Positions 42,877 to 54,387 of a stretch of 64,000 nucleotides of DNA are shown in pieces; position 1 is the stretch's first letter, and each line of letters opens with the position of its first letter. Made by a program: the position numbers and the translations under genes. The stretch spans positions 69,145,554 to 69,209,553 of the forward strand of contig OX485803.1 in the NCBI GenBank assembly GCA_950295325.1, read 5' to 3'. The notes beneath the pieces were generated by a model, which saw only the letters and a list, made by a program, of their open reading frames with translations, did not search any database and was not told the DNA's origin. The stretch is from Polytrichum commune. Taxonomy: Eukaryota > Streptophyta > Polytrichopsida > Polytrichales > Polytrichaceae.

Positions 42877-44640
42877 GTCATACACAAAGCACGTACACAT
42901 GATATGTGCAGTTAGGTTGCATTTGAGAATAGGTTGCCTCTTTACCCATGGAGCCAAAGAGGAGCCACCAAAGAGCCAAGAGGAAGTTGGCCAACTGAAC
43001 AAACCTCTCTTTACCACAAATTTGATCGCATCTTTTGTTTTTTCGCCAATGTTTGTTAGTCTCCGACATGAATTTGAGTGTTGACATTGGTAAGAGCAGT
43101 CGGATGCATTCAATAGGATTCGTAAATCATGTAGTGGTGACGATCAATTAGTATTGGAAGAGGTTGTATGCTACAAATATGTAAGGTGCTTGGAGCAATT
43201 GAGTTGGACATACGTAGCTACATGTGTTCCTACAAACCATGTTCCTTTTTGTGGTTTCCTCTTTAGGGTTAGACATGGTTGATAGTGTGGATACTTTGCT
43301 AGGATGTGGATTTAAAGCTTTGGGTTTTGTCTTTTTCTTCTCAAAACATTGTTGGCTCTGGTTGTTACAAGATTGTTCATGGTTACAAGCATTTGTGGGG
43401 CACTAAGAAATCCCAATGAAACAGTGCATGGGGAGATTTTTGGGCACAACCAATCTAACTCCAAGGGTGGAACTACCACTCATTTCTCACCAATGAGAGA
43501 ATTTAGAAAACGATGATCATGGTCACTAGTCACTAGTGCAGACATGCCTTGAAATCTACTCACCTAACCCTTGAAAATAATCACATTCCTGGTTGATTAG
43601 TACGACCTCTTAGGCATTTAGGGGTTGAGTAGTGTCATGGGGGGTCCACTAGACTTCCGTACTTGTACCACTTGGGTGCAAAGAAGGTTTATTAATGATG
43701 ACTATGGATTACAAAATATACATAGGGTTTTCTTCTTCCTAGCAACATAGATATGTCCACTAGAATATTGGATTTGTACATAACTCGCAATAAGTGCATA
43801 GTACAAAGATAGAAGATTATAAAATTTAAGTGTGGGTTAAGTTGGTAATATTTTCCAATGTTTTCATATTTCATCTAGTCTATGGATGGCTCATCCATCA
43901 TCACTAACCCAACATCCTAGGCTTGGGTTTGCTTCCAAGGTGTATGGGTGGGGGTCTAGAGTAAGTGTTAATCCATGTGGGAGTTTGGGGGCAAATCACC
44001 TAGATTACGATTTTGAGCCATTTTGAACATCAAAATACGTCCTTGTGTGGGGATTTAGTGAGTGGTACTTTAGTTTAGGGTTGAGGATGGTGCAAATTAA
44101 GGTCTAGGGAAAGGCCTTGTGAGAAATCATTGAAGATCATTGTGTGGGGGTGTTTTGTTGTTTGGTAGAGTACGTTGTCTTCAAGCCTAGCTCACATTTT
44201 TAAGGTGAGAAATAGCAAATAGGTGGGCAAAGTATATAGGTTCGACTAACCTCATGGGCATGTTTTAGAATATGGAAATATGAGAATGTTGGTATCAAGT
44301 CAAGTGGCTTAACATGGGTTTTATAATGTAACCAACTACATTACAATAGACTTGGCTACAATGACATTCATGGTAGGAACTAATTTGTGTGAGTTACATC
44401 CAATAGATGAAAGAGTTTGATTCCATGACTCATTAGGCAACAATAGAATATAATTGCCTACACACTATATTTGAATCTTTTTTTTTCCAAACTTTTTTTC
44501 CTTGTATAGATATACTATGGTTTTAAATGTTTTAATTTTAATTTTTGTGTGATTTATATTTACTTATTGTTATTTTTAGCTACAACTTCATATGTATATC
44601 ATTCCTTTGTCCACCAAAATATGGTATATAGGGATATTTT
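42877..44640. other. Repeat-derived spacer, no gene recognised
   Basis: Short frames only. A fragment at 43430-43470 (GCATGGGGAGATTTTTGGGC) is one end of the Mutator-like MITE family. The remainder shows no duplicate within the window. Confidence 0.4.
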
Positions 44641-44649
44641 AGTAAAGGT

Positions 44650-44760
44650 GACACACACGTATGCTGTTGGTAAAGTGCTTACGCCTTAGGATTAGTGTGA
44701 GTTCAAGAATCTTGAGGCTAGGAGTTCATGGTGTTTGTGTAATCTCATCCATTGTGAAGG
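44650..44760 (+). mobile_element. tRNA-like SINE head
   Basis: TGTTGGTAAAGTGC (A-box-like) and, about 30 bases on, GTGAGTTCAAGAATC (B-box-like) have tRNA spacing. The 3' limit is not clear and no target duplication was found. Confidence 0.45.
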
Positions 44761-45756
44761 TGAAAATGTAGTGGAGTATGTTAAAAACATGTAACTAGCT
44801 ACTTTTAGACGAGTTGACTTCGATAACAGTGTTAAAAACCCTTAATTAGTCTAATGACGTCGAAATGGAATGACTTGGCCCTCGATCTTGTAAATGACTA
44901 TTTTTACAAGAGCACCTTTCATCCACGATGAATGAATTTATGTAGACGCCACGAATCCAAGGTGGATCTTACGGCCGGGGATTCGTGGCACTCAAGTAAA
45001 GTCATCCGGTAACGAAAATCGGATGGGTCCATCAAGAAGCTCGGATGGAGCTTACTTTAGTGAAACACCTCCGAGTTGGCATGTAAGACCTAGTATTTTC
45101 TCCCTCATAGTTATTTTATAATTATTAATTAGTTGGCAAGGGGCAATGATGTGGCCTTGGATGCTCTAAGCCTATTTTCTAACCTCCCATGAGTTGTTTC
45201 CAAGGCCATGATGTGGCTTTGAATACCATATGATTATTTTGATAAATATCGCAAGATATCAACGTGTGCAATATATAATTATGACGTGTTGTCATAGACA
45301 TTTTGTTTGTTTGTTCATAATTCATTTATTTTGCACGGGTGTGATTGCTCAAACATTTGTAACATGTCAAAATAATATATATCACCTTATGATAAATTGG
45401 TGAACTAAAAAAGCCAATTCAATAATTATTATTATAAGATATTATAAGATATTAATTTAAAAATAAATAATATACAACATGTGATTTTAAAGATAATACA
45501 ATATGTGATGAGGATAAATTATTACAATAATTGAGATAGGCTATAGTCAATAACTTATGATTTTCTGAGTATACCCCATCCATAACGTTGTCCCACAAGT
45601 CTAATTCCAAATAACATATCATTTATTTATACCTTATATTATATTACCGAAAAAAATAAAATTGATGTTTATATAATTTTTTGTTAAGTGTTTTATATTC
45701 TATCTTCATTGTTTCATTTTGGTCATCTTATGAATACTTGCACTAATCTATCATTA
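44761..45756. other. AT-rich repeat interior, no gene recognised
   Basis: Holds an inverted repeat GCCACGAATCC/GGGATTCGTGGC at 44951-44992, and related sequence recurs at 46415-46445. From 45100 onward it is very AT-rich. Confidence 0.4.
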
Positions 45757-46136
45757 GAATGACAAAGATAATTTTAAATGGTAAGTCACAAAATTATAAC
45801 CTCAATGTTAATGAGGATTTTGTAATGTTTTTGACCTCCAAGTTAATTACGTGCTTCATTGATGGTTTCACTTCCGGAATGAAATCCCAATCAATTGCTT
45901 ATTTACTAATTAGAAGTGCACATGTATATTGGATTGTAGACCTTGAAGGTGAAGTGCACTCAATATGGGATTTGTAGTCAAGCGGCCTTCAAGAATGCAA
46001 GGGCAACGTTTTTTTCGAAGTTGGGCAAGGCGGACAACAATTTTCGGTCGGGTCTAGAAAATTTCTCTAGAAGGTTCCCCCAACCCGGATTTGATACCTC
46101 CGAAAGTTCGTGAGGGGGTATTTAACGTCCGCCCAT
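45757..46136 (+). mobile_element. Long inverted repeat, right arm, with intact small frame
   Basis: Reverse-complement partner of 40832-41222. The plus-strand frame 45759-45977 (72 codons) is intact: MTKIILNGKSQNYNLNVNED, then FVMFLTSKLIT, GMKSQSIAYLL and DLEGEVHSIWDL-stop. Compared with the left arm many differences are conservative. I do not recognise the protein. Confidence 0.7.
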
Positions 46137-46724
46137 GTTAATTTTTCTTTAAAATAACCGGATTAGTAATGATAGGTTGGCAACACAAGATGCCCCCACG
46201 TGCTTCTATATGAGGCATTATTATTATTTTTATGTCTATACCTCTTTATATTGGTGCCTTAAGTATTAGATTAGACTAGGATCTTTAAAACTACTAAAAC
46301 TTGGTATTTTTGAAACCCTTGAGACAAGGAGCCGACAACATATGAAAGTGTCTAAAGTGGTTCATCTCATCCACAAAGATGAATGAACTCTCACTAATGA
46401 GAATACATGAGTGCCACGAATCCCCAGCCGGATCTTACCGACACATACACTACAGGAATGAGCACACTAGTACAGGAATACAAGTGGCTTCGTGACAATA
46501 TGTTGACAACTTTCCTTGTTCTAAATGTAGACAATGAAAGTAGTGGAGTGAGTGAGGTCATGATCTTTTTAAAAGGTGCACTTTAATCTTGTTGAAAATC
46601 CCCCATAAATGATGAGTGTCCTCCTATTTTGGGAGGTAATTACGAATGTCAAAGTCTCCATGACAAAAGACACATCATCATGAATGACTTCACTTCAACC
46701 TTATTGATTTATCCTCGGATGCAT
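46137..46724. other. No gene recognised
   Basis: Spacer between repeat arm and the next MITE. It includes a short copy of the CCACGAATCC motif seen at 44951. Confidence 0.35.
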
Positions 46725-46727
46725 TGA

Positions 46728-47517
46728 GGGCCAGTTTACACCAGTGATCGGGGAGATTTTTGGGCATAATTGGTTGAGATCCTAGTGTTTGCAAGTCCAA
46801 CCGGTTTCATGTTGACATCCTCCAGTTTTCCTTTAATAAATTGGAGTATATTCCATAGATTTCTCTAAAATGATCGGTAATTTTCCTGCAGTCTTCATCT
46901 TCAACCGGTTATTTTTTCAAACTCAAACGGTTTATTTGTAACTAACTGCCGGTTCTCCCCGATCATTGGTTTACACCATGGACCACAAAGTCGCACCATG
47001 GAAGATGGTTGTTTTCCATGGTCTGACTTTGTGGTTCAACTTCCATGATCCGATTTCTTAGAAAGTCTTGGGGGCCCTCACTGAATGTGTGAACTGAATG
47101 TGGACGAGAGGAATGATCATGCATCAAGAAGTGAATGTGATGATTCAAAAAATAAATATATGCCCAACAAGGACAATTGTGAAAAAAAAATCAAGTTTGT
47201 CCATTCTCTTGTCTTCATCTTCCCTTCCCCAAAAAATTTCATTAAAATTTCATTATAACTGCATTTCTCTGCCATGGGCCCTTGCCTTTTTCTACCACAA
47301 CACTTATTTTGCATGTCCCACCGCAAAAACCCGGTGGACCATGTCAGTGAATAATGTAGCCCTTAAAATATTTCCTTTGGGCCTCAAACTCCATGGTCAC
47401 TTTGACATTTTTTTTCCTTGGTGTAAAACCGAAGTGGACCCAAGACGAGTTCAACAACCAATCACAGATTTTACAGGGTCTTGGGACGGTTGCTTGGTCC
47501 ATGGTGTGAACAACCCC
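46728..47517. mobile_element. Harbinger-like MITE (GGTTTACACCATGGACC family), copy 2, with nested MITE
   Basis: Begins GGGCCAGTTTACACC and ends GGTGTGAACAACCCC, flanked by TGA on both sides (46725-46727, 47518-47520). Without the nested insertion it would be about 555 bp, like the copy at 51167-51676. Confidence 0.85.
46744..46968 (-). mobile_element. Mutator-like MITE, copy 4, nested, 10-bp target duplication
   Basis: GTTTACACCA lies at 46734-46743 and again at 46969-46978. The ends GTGATCGGGGAGA and, inverted, CAATGATCGGGGAGA are terminal inverted repeats. 225 bp. The duplication is part of the host MITE's own left end, so the order of insertion is plain. Confidence 0.92.
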
Positions 47518-47708
47518 TGAGAAGTGGTCACCGAGCCATCCTCAATTTACATTGATTTGATAACATCAAGAAATGATGAATATCATAAATTTCCCCTTTA
47601 TAAATTTCTATTGATTGTTAGGAATAAATATCAAACACGTGATAAGTGGGCTTCCTACTATGGTCGGCGGATTATAGTTAACTGCAATTTGACATCAAAT
47701 GGAACTAA

Positions 47709-48737
47709 GGGCCACTTCACACTAGAGCTCGAGGGCCCTTGACCCCATGATATAAAAATGATGTGATTGTTTGAGAAGCCAAAGACGGTTCAAGTTTGCT
47801 TTACACTAGACCATGGGAGCATGAAGGACCAAATAAATAAGAATGGATGGAAAATCTACATGATATCCTACACGGCAACAAGTGAATAATGTTTCATCAT
47901 CTACTAGATTGCGTTAGACCTGTCAAAGAGGTGGGTTTGACTCAAACCTTGGGGCCATGACAATCAATTAAATGCCATTGGCTTCTAGAATTATAATATT
48001 ATCATGGTGGAGACCCGAACCCAATAATATGTTGCAATCCCTCAGCATGGTCCACTTTCACTTCAACCTAAGCTTGAGGGCCCTTCAAATGAAAAACTGA
48101 ATTTCTATTTCCCACAGTACGACCTTTGGATGATTTTCAAGGACCCTTAGATTTTCATGGTCATGGCTCTTGGTCCATGTGTTAAGCAACCCTAGCATTG
48201 AAAACATTGAATGTGATCAACTGGCATCAATAAAGTTTTTGTCACATTGAGCTTGAAGGTCATAGACTATGTTATTAGTATAATAGAGAATATTAAAATT
48301 TCAGGGAAAATATTAAAGTGAACTCATGATGCAAATACAAGGGAAACTTACCACTTATGTAGTACCAACCAACCCGGTTCTTGGGGATGTGGGCATCAAT
48401 GTAATAAAGGCCGCTTCACACACGAGCCAAGGGCCGTGCTCATGTAATTGTGAGGACCCTTGATTCTCATCCAAAGGTTGTATCATTGACATGGTCTGCC
48501 AAAATTTGAGTTAGGACCACCTCTTGGAGGTGGGCTTGACGCAAATTCTGGCAGACCATGAAAGAATATTTATAATATGCCGTCCATGTAGACTTTTCAT
48601 CCATGTTAATCTGTATGTAGCCTTAGGCCTTCACCTTCTAGTGTGAAGTGAACTTGGTTGGTCTTAACCTTTTCAACCAATGAGAGATCTTAGAATGCAA
48701 TGGTCATAATGTTTTAGTTTCGTATGTGAAGTGGCCC
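47709..48737. mobile_element. Harbinger-like element with GGGCCACTTCACA ends
   Basis: GGGCCACTTCACACTAGAGC at the left and, inverted, GGGCCACTTCACATACGAAA at the right, with TAA on both sides (47706-47708, 48738-48740). About 1.03 kb; related motifs repeat inside (GGCCGCTTCACACACGAGCC at 48409), suggesting a nested or rearranged copy. No transposase frame. Confidence 0.82.
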
Positions 48738-48740
48738 TAA

Positions 48741-49140
48741 GGGCGAGTTTCCATGTAGGCTGCACCAAATTTGTGAATAAGGACAAAACAACCCAAATAT
48801 AGGGGGAATATGTTGGTGTAGGGTTCGAATGTGCCAACTAGCTACTCCCATCTTCTCAAATCCAACCCCACCTATTAACCTCCTCCTCCCGGTTACCAAG
48901 GCCCAACAGTGATTCTCTTGAGTCTTCAATGTGTTTAATCCTTCAGTGACCAACACTTGTAGGTTAAAGTATCTTTAGTGGGTGCATGAAAGTCTAGTGG
49001 CCCATGTCCATGGCCCTCCACATTCTAGTGGACCCCCAAAATGTGATTGCATGGTGGCATGTGCTCAACTACATGCAAACACCTCCGACACACTATTATC
49101 TAGAATCTAGTAGACGAGCGGTCTACATGGAAACTTGCCA
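48741..49140. mobile_element. Harbinger-like MITE with GGGCGAGTTTCCATGTAG ends
   Basis: The inverted right end reads TGGCAAGTTTCCATGTAG. TAA flanks both sides (48738-48740, 49141-49143). It abuts the previous element with a single shared TAA, so one inserted at the duplication of the other. 400 bp. Confidence 0.85.
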
Positions 49141-49311
49141 TAAGGAGGAAAAGCATTTTTTGGGATGGGCATTGTCATGATAAGCATATAGCAAGTATAT
49201 GCGACATAATGTGAAAGAAAAGGTAGTGTGAGATTCCATGTGTGTCCTCGTTGAAAGATGGTGTTGCTATTGGATAAAAAAGGTGCATTGAATAACATAA
49301 TAGCATCAATG

Positions 49312-50142
49312 AATGGGGAGAAATGACCGGTTGTTATACAGTAATCTCATGCTTAAGTACGCACCCGTTTAAGTATGCATCCCGGTTAAGTGCACAAATT
49401 TTTTGACAAAAATTAGGGATCATATTTTATTGTTTGAGCATGTCATGGAGAGTCAGTTGCCACAAATGCATGATTTTTTCATGCTTGACATTCAATGTCA
49501 GTTTGTTAACGTTTCATTGAAATGTCTCAAACGATCATCGCAGTTCATCATACATATGTTCAGCTTCGGTTTGAACATCGGAGTAAAGCAATTGGTCGTT
49601 GATGTCGAGGATAATGTTGTGTAGAGCTTCAAAGCCTTTGAAGTCAGTACCACTTTCATATTCAACAAATGTCTCGATGGGCTGGATTTTGTCATCGATA
49701 GGTGGTTCTTCTTTTGAGGTCGTTGAAGCTTGTCCATCAACATCAAGCCTCAATGGGAAGGGGACCGAACAAAACCAATGGGTTTGTGAGCACCCTAACA
49801 TGTATTATTCAAGGGTAAGCTAAATGGGTATTAAACGGTTACTTTTTTTCGGCTAGCCCAATATGGAACACTAGCAATATGAGTAAAGTACGCACCTACC
49901 AACTAAGTGCGCACCAACGGCCCCAATTCAAAGTGCATACTTAAACGGGAGATTACTATAAATGAACCAATACAATTAGAGGAATAACCAATTGAAGTTG
50001 AAGACTTCAGAAAAAATACTTATCAATTTAGAGGAATTTAAAGAAGATATATCAAATCAATAAAGGAAAACTGAAAGATCTCAACATCTAACCAGTTGGA
50101 CTTGGATCTTGACCTATTATGCCCAAAAAATCTCCCCAGACA
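49312..50142 (+). mobile_element. Mutator-like MITE, copy 5, split by a pogo-like element
   Basis: GGGGAGAAATGACCGGTTGTTA lies just left of the pogo-like insertion, and ATGAACCAATACAATTAGAG onward lies just right; together they rebuild the MITE seen at 28753-28981. The far end is ATTATGCCC...TCTCCCCAG. Confidence 0.75.
49339..49958 (-). mobile_element. Pogo/Tigger-like element remnant, copy 2
   Basis: Starts CAGTAATCTCATGCTTAAGT and ends, inverted, TAGTAATCTCCCGTTTAAGT; TA on both sides (49337-49338, 49959-49960). The interior minus-strand frame 49801-49535 includes FKGFEALHNIILDINDQLL and AEHMYDELR, matching copy 1 at 24012-24670. 620 bp with no catalytic domain. Confidence 0.78.
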
Positions 50143-51163
50143 CTAAAAAATATCAATTAAGGATCAAATAAAACTCTTGTAACTGATAACATTCACAGTA
50201 AGGTGAGTGGGCCTCAAACAAACACATCTTGCAATAACCCACTTCTCCTAGAATATTCAACAGGTGATTATTACAAGATGAGTATCAATACTGATTCATG
50301 GCTTATTCATATTATTCATAATCCCGCTTCTTATTGTCACATCATTTATGCAATTCCAAAATTTTCAACAAGTATGAACATCAATCTTTCTCCAAAGTGA
50401 AAATTCTCGTTCTTCTTAAATGAGGATATATGTCTCTTTAATTATGAGGACGTGATGGTGGTGAATTTCTTTTCAACACATGTCTTGCAATGTCCATTCT
50501 TGAATCCATACCTAATTGTGCACAATTGAAACATAGGCTAAGTGTTCGACTACTATGAGTAATTGAACATCATGCTTACCTTATTTTGCATAACTCGGTG
50601 GAGCAAGGGAAGCCTTAGGAGGAGATCAACTTCCATTTAGGTAGATGTGTCTAAAACGAACACAACATTAATATGGAGACCTTCATTTGAGTGCTATGTG
50701 ATTAGGTCTAGATTTAAGAATTGGCACCATAAAGATATGTGTTCAGAAGAGATTAAACTACGTGTTCAACATATGTTAATCATTTTAGGCTCAACAATCA
50801 ACATGATTGGGGGAACTTACATGACCACTTAATGAGCATAAGCATCTTCACTTTGATATCAAATAAGATACTCATACGAGCTCTGAAAATTATGACTCAT
50901 CATTCGGCAAATGAGTATGAACAATATTAGATTTGCTATTCATCTTGCACTAATTGCATGTTTCATATCTTACGAGAAGTGGGTTCCAAGAGGAAAGAAA
51001 ACCATTTTTCTAAGGCATGTCTACCTTAAGGTGCTCAAACCAAGCACCTCACCAATGCCATGCAAATTCTAACAAACACAACCAATCGCATCGATTGCAA
51101 CTCACATGAGACTCACATTCATCATTAAATTTTAAGAAAAACTAGGTTTTCAGTTGCTTTCAC
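50143..51163. other. No gene recognised
   Basis: AT-rich; frames up to 66 codons without motifs. It may be old retroelement DNA, but nothing supports a family. Confidence 0.35.
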
Positions 51164-51166
51164 TGA

Positions 51167-51676
51167 GGGCCGGTCTGAACCGTGGACCATGAAGGCGGAC
51201 CATGGAAGATGGCCTTTTCCATACTTTGACTTGAAGGTCCAAATGTGGACCGAGAGGAATGACCATGCACCCAAAAAAAAATGCTATTTTTTTTAATATA
51301 TGCCTAAAAAGTGCAACTCTGAAAAGAAAAAGACCAAACCAAGTTTGACCATTCTATTGTGTTCTCTTGTCTTCATCTTCTCTTCCCCATAAAAAAGTCA
51401 TTAAAATTTTCTTCGAACTCCATTTCTCTACCATGGGCCCTTGCATTTTTTTATCATAGCACTTCTTTTGCCTCTTCCATTGTAAAAACCGTTGGTTCGT
51501 GTCAGGGGATAATGTAGGCCCTAAAATATGTCTTTTGGGGACCTTGAACTCCATGGTCACTCTCACAATTTTTTTCCTTGGTGTCAACTGAAGTGGTCCC
51601 AAGACAAGTTCAACAACCAATCACAAATTTTACAGGGCCTTGAGACGACTTCACGGTCTATGGTGTAAACAACCCC
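51167..51676. mobile_element. Harbinger-like MITE (GGTTTACACCATGGACC family), copy 3
   Basis: GGGCCGGTCTGAACCGTGGA at the left and GGTGTAAACAACCCC at the right, flanks TGA and TAA. The interior matches 46969-47517 (GAGAGGAATGACCATGC, TTTTTTTCCTTGGTGT). Confidence 0.8.
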
Positions 51677-51753
51677 TAAATAGGGTGGTTTGGAAGCTAC
51701 ACCATGTATAGCAGAAGGGGAGGCCAAACACATTAGAAAAAAAACCCGTTTCA

Positions 51754-52000
51754 GAAGGGAGTTTAGTAAGCCAAGGTAAAAGAATTTCAACCTTGACATG
51801 TGCCTAACCTTTTACAGTTGGTTGGTTTCAACCGTTTGCTTCCAACTCCAATAATAAATGGAGGTTTTGAGTTATCTTGGATTGGAGTTGAAAACAAAAG
51901 ATTCTACCCAATTAAAAAGGGACCAACCTTCAAACCAAGCTCCTCAAAATTAGGCACGTGTTAAGGCCGGAATTCTTTTAGCTCGGCTTACCAAACTTTC
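51754..52000. mobile_element. MITE with GTAAGCC inverted ends of about 40 bp
   Basis: GTTTAGTAAGCCAAGGTAAA pairs with the inverted GTTTGGTAAGCCGAGCTAAA, and pairing continues into CACGTGCCTAA. TTTCA flanks both sides (51749-51753, 52001-52005). 247 bp. Confidence 0.75.
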
Positions 52001-52005
52001 TTTCA

Positions 52006-54009
52006 AAACCAATATGTTGGAACATGTGTGGCCTCCACATGAATTTGTAGTGTGACGTTAAAGTGATCTGTAAATTCTCTGGATCAACTTTAGGTGCGTT
52101 GGCTACAACACGAGTTTGAGAAAATATTTTTAAAGTCACCCAAGTTACATAAAGGCTTCAATTAATATGCTAAATGAATGGTCTCATGCTATGAAAACCC
52201 AACTTTCTTACTTGTCATACTAGGACAGTATAAGGGGTGGACCCAACTAGCCTTTCATAGGTCAAATCCAAGATTTAGGGTGGCTTGTTGTTAACTCCGA
52301 AGGTAGCAATGCCTAAAAGTAACACCATGTGGCAAACTTGAAGAGAAAATTACACCTATGATGATTTGCATGCAAGGTAGTCTACCAAATAAGATTAACC
52401 TCCCTCAGACTAAGGGGTCCTATAAGGTTGATCTATCTTGATTTTCGTAGCTTATAAAATTTATCCACTACCTCGACATGATTTTATTTTTAATCACAAG
52501 TTGGTTGTTTTACTTACTACACTTTACATGATCAGTAAGAAGAGGTGCTAAAATGAGTTTGCCCCCCAATGTACAAAATATGTTCCCTTCATTTACGTTC
52601 AAACACAACCTACAAATATACATCACAAGTAGAATACGTGTTGAAATTTAATGAAATACCAATAGAAAATTATACAGGACCAACTCGTGCCAAAAATTCC
52701 GTTGAGTTATAGGATAACTCTAATATTATAGATTTCCATTATAAGTAAAAAATTAACATATCAAGGAGTATAAGAATGTTCGAAGTTGTACACTTACATT
52801 CCACGTGAATTATGTCATGCTTACTTCAACCTTGCTTACTTCAATCTTACACAGATTTCCCCAACAACTATTAAGAATAAACTTTGTTCTCTTAATTTAC
52901 ATTGAGAAGCTTGTAAGCATGAGGTGGAGCTGGTTATTTATCACCCTACCCACTTTGGCAACCTCGTGTGAGGGGGGGGGGGGGGGGGTGGTGGTAGCTA
53001 GGGTAGAGATCTAGGTCCCAACTATATATGCAACCCGGCTTGCCATGGGGTTCTAAGAAGGGTCGTAAAGGGCATTGACAAATGACATTCGAACACGTGT
53101 CAAATGGACCCTTTTTGGCTCTTTTTGTGTCAAAACAAGCATTCCAAAGGGCCATGTTTTGTACTACAGTAGTGTTTTTTCAAACACTTCACTTCGATTT
53201 AAAAAAAAAAACTTGGTCGAAATCTATGTTGTTTTGGTCCACTGTTGGAGCCATGTCGTCATTTTGGCCACTACTAATTTAGTGTTTTTAATTATCTAGA
53301 TTATAATCACATTTTTGGGTGCCATGATACTGTCTTGCTATTTTTTTGACCATGCGAATGATTCGTGAAGTTCTTGTTATATATTTGACGACTTATTATA
53401 TATAGATTCCTTTCAAGCTTACTCATAATATATATATCTAGATCCCATGTATATTATTGAATATACAATATAAAATAAATTACTATTCTTACTTTGTTTA
53501 ATTTAAAGATATTCTTACAGTGATCTAGTTCCCTTCCTTTGAATTTTTATATTTTTGGCTACTCATTCGAGGTTACACAATAGATTCCATGTTTGTTATT
53601 CTATGTCCGTGAAGGAATGTTCTATCTTTGTTTAGTTTTAAAGATCTTATAGATCTACATCTAGATCTATATGTGAGCCACCTTCCTAAGTAATTACTAA
53701 TGTGTGTGTGAGAGAGGGAAAGATTGCATACAAGTGTGACTTTCATTCATCCAACACAAAAACATTGAATTAGTAAACAATCCGTATATTATTATTTTAG
53801 TTATTTAGACATTGTGTTTAGGTTCTAGTCTAGTCCAAGTCATTTGAGATGAATCCACCAAAAATCTACAAGGGACACGTTGTTATTATGGATGGTTGAG
53901 AGGTACTTTACTTGGCACATTCTTACATTACAAGGTAAAAGCGGCCTTCACATATTGAGTGCTTTAAAGCCCTCTCTTTGCACATGTGAGGTGCAATGAG
54001 TTAGTGGCT
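52006..54009. other. AT-rich spacer, no gene recognised
   Basis: No motif-bearing frame. A run of 17 G lies at 52972-52988 on the plus strand. The interval 53300-53700 is extremely AT-rich. Confidence 0.4.
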
Positions 54010-54292
54010 AACAGACAGTTCACATGGGGTCCCAAGTCCTAATATCAAGGCAAAGTCCCAACTTTTTTAGTGTTAAAAAACCATTAAAATATGGTTAATT
54101 ATCATTAAAGGTGGATCTTGATCATTTTATGCAAAAATGTTCATGGCACTTGTGTTGAGAGTTGGGTCCAGCTTTTTGCTCGACCCAACCTTCATGCTCT
54201 CAATGAGTGAGATTGCACGGATCGAGCTCAAGTGACTTGGGACTTAGGACTTGGGATTTAGGACTTGGGACTCCGTGTGAACTGGCCTTGAG
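54010..54292. mobile_element. Tourist-like MITE (GTTCACATGGG ends), copy 2
   Basis: CAGTTCACATGGGGTCCCAA to GACTCCGTGTGAACTGGCC, with inner identity to 42578-42873 (ATATGGTTAATTATCATT, GAGAGTTGGGTC). Flanks TAA and TGA; the ends are less clean than in copy 1. Confidence 0.78.
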
Positions 54293-54387
54293 ATATCCAA
54301 GTAAGGGTTACGTGGTCCAAAATTTGAATCCATTGGCTACCACCCTTGGCTTAACCTTGCAGGTGGCTTTGAATCTTAGGCAACTTA

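Noticed and set aside
40832..46136. Reading the paired arms as LTRs of a retrotransposon
   Set aside because: The arms are inverted with respect to each other, while LTRs are direct repeats; no primer-binding site or polypurine tract was seen.
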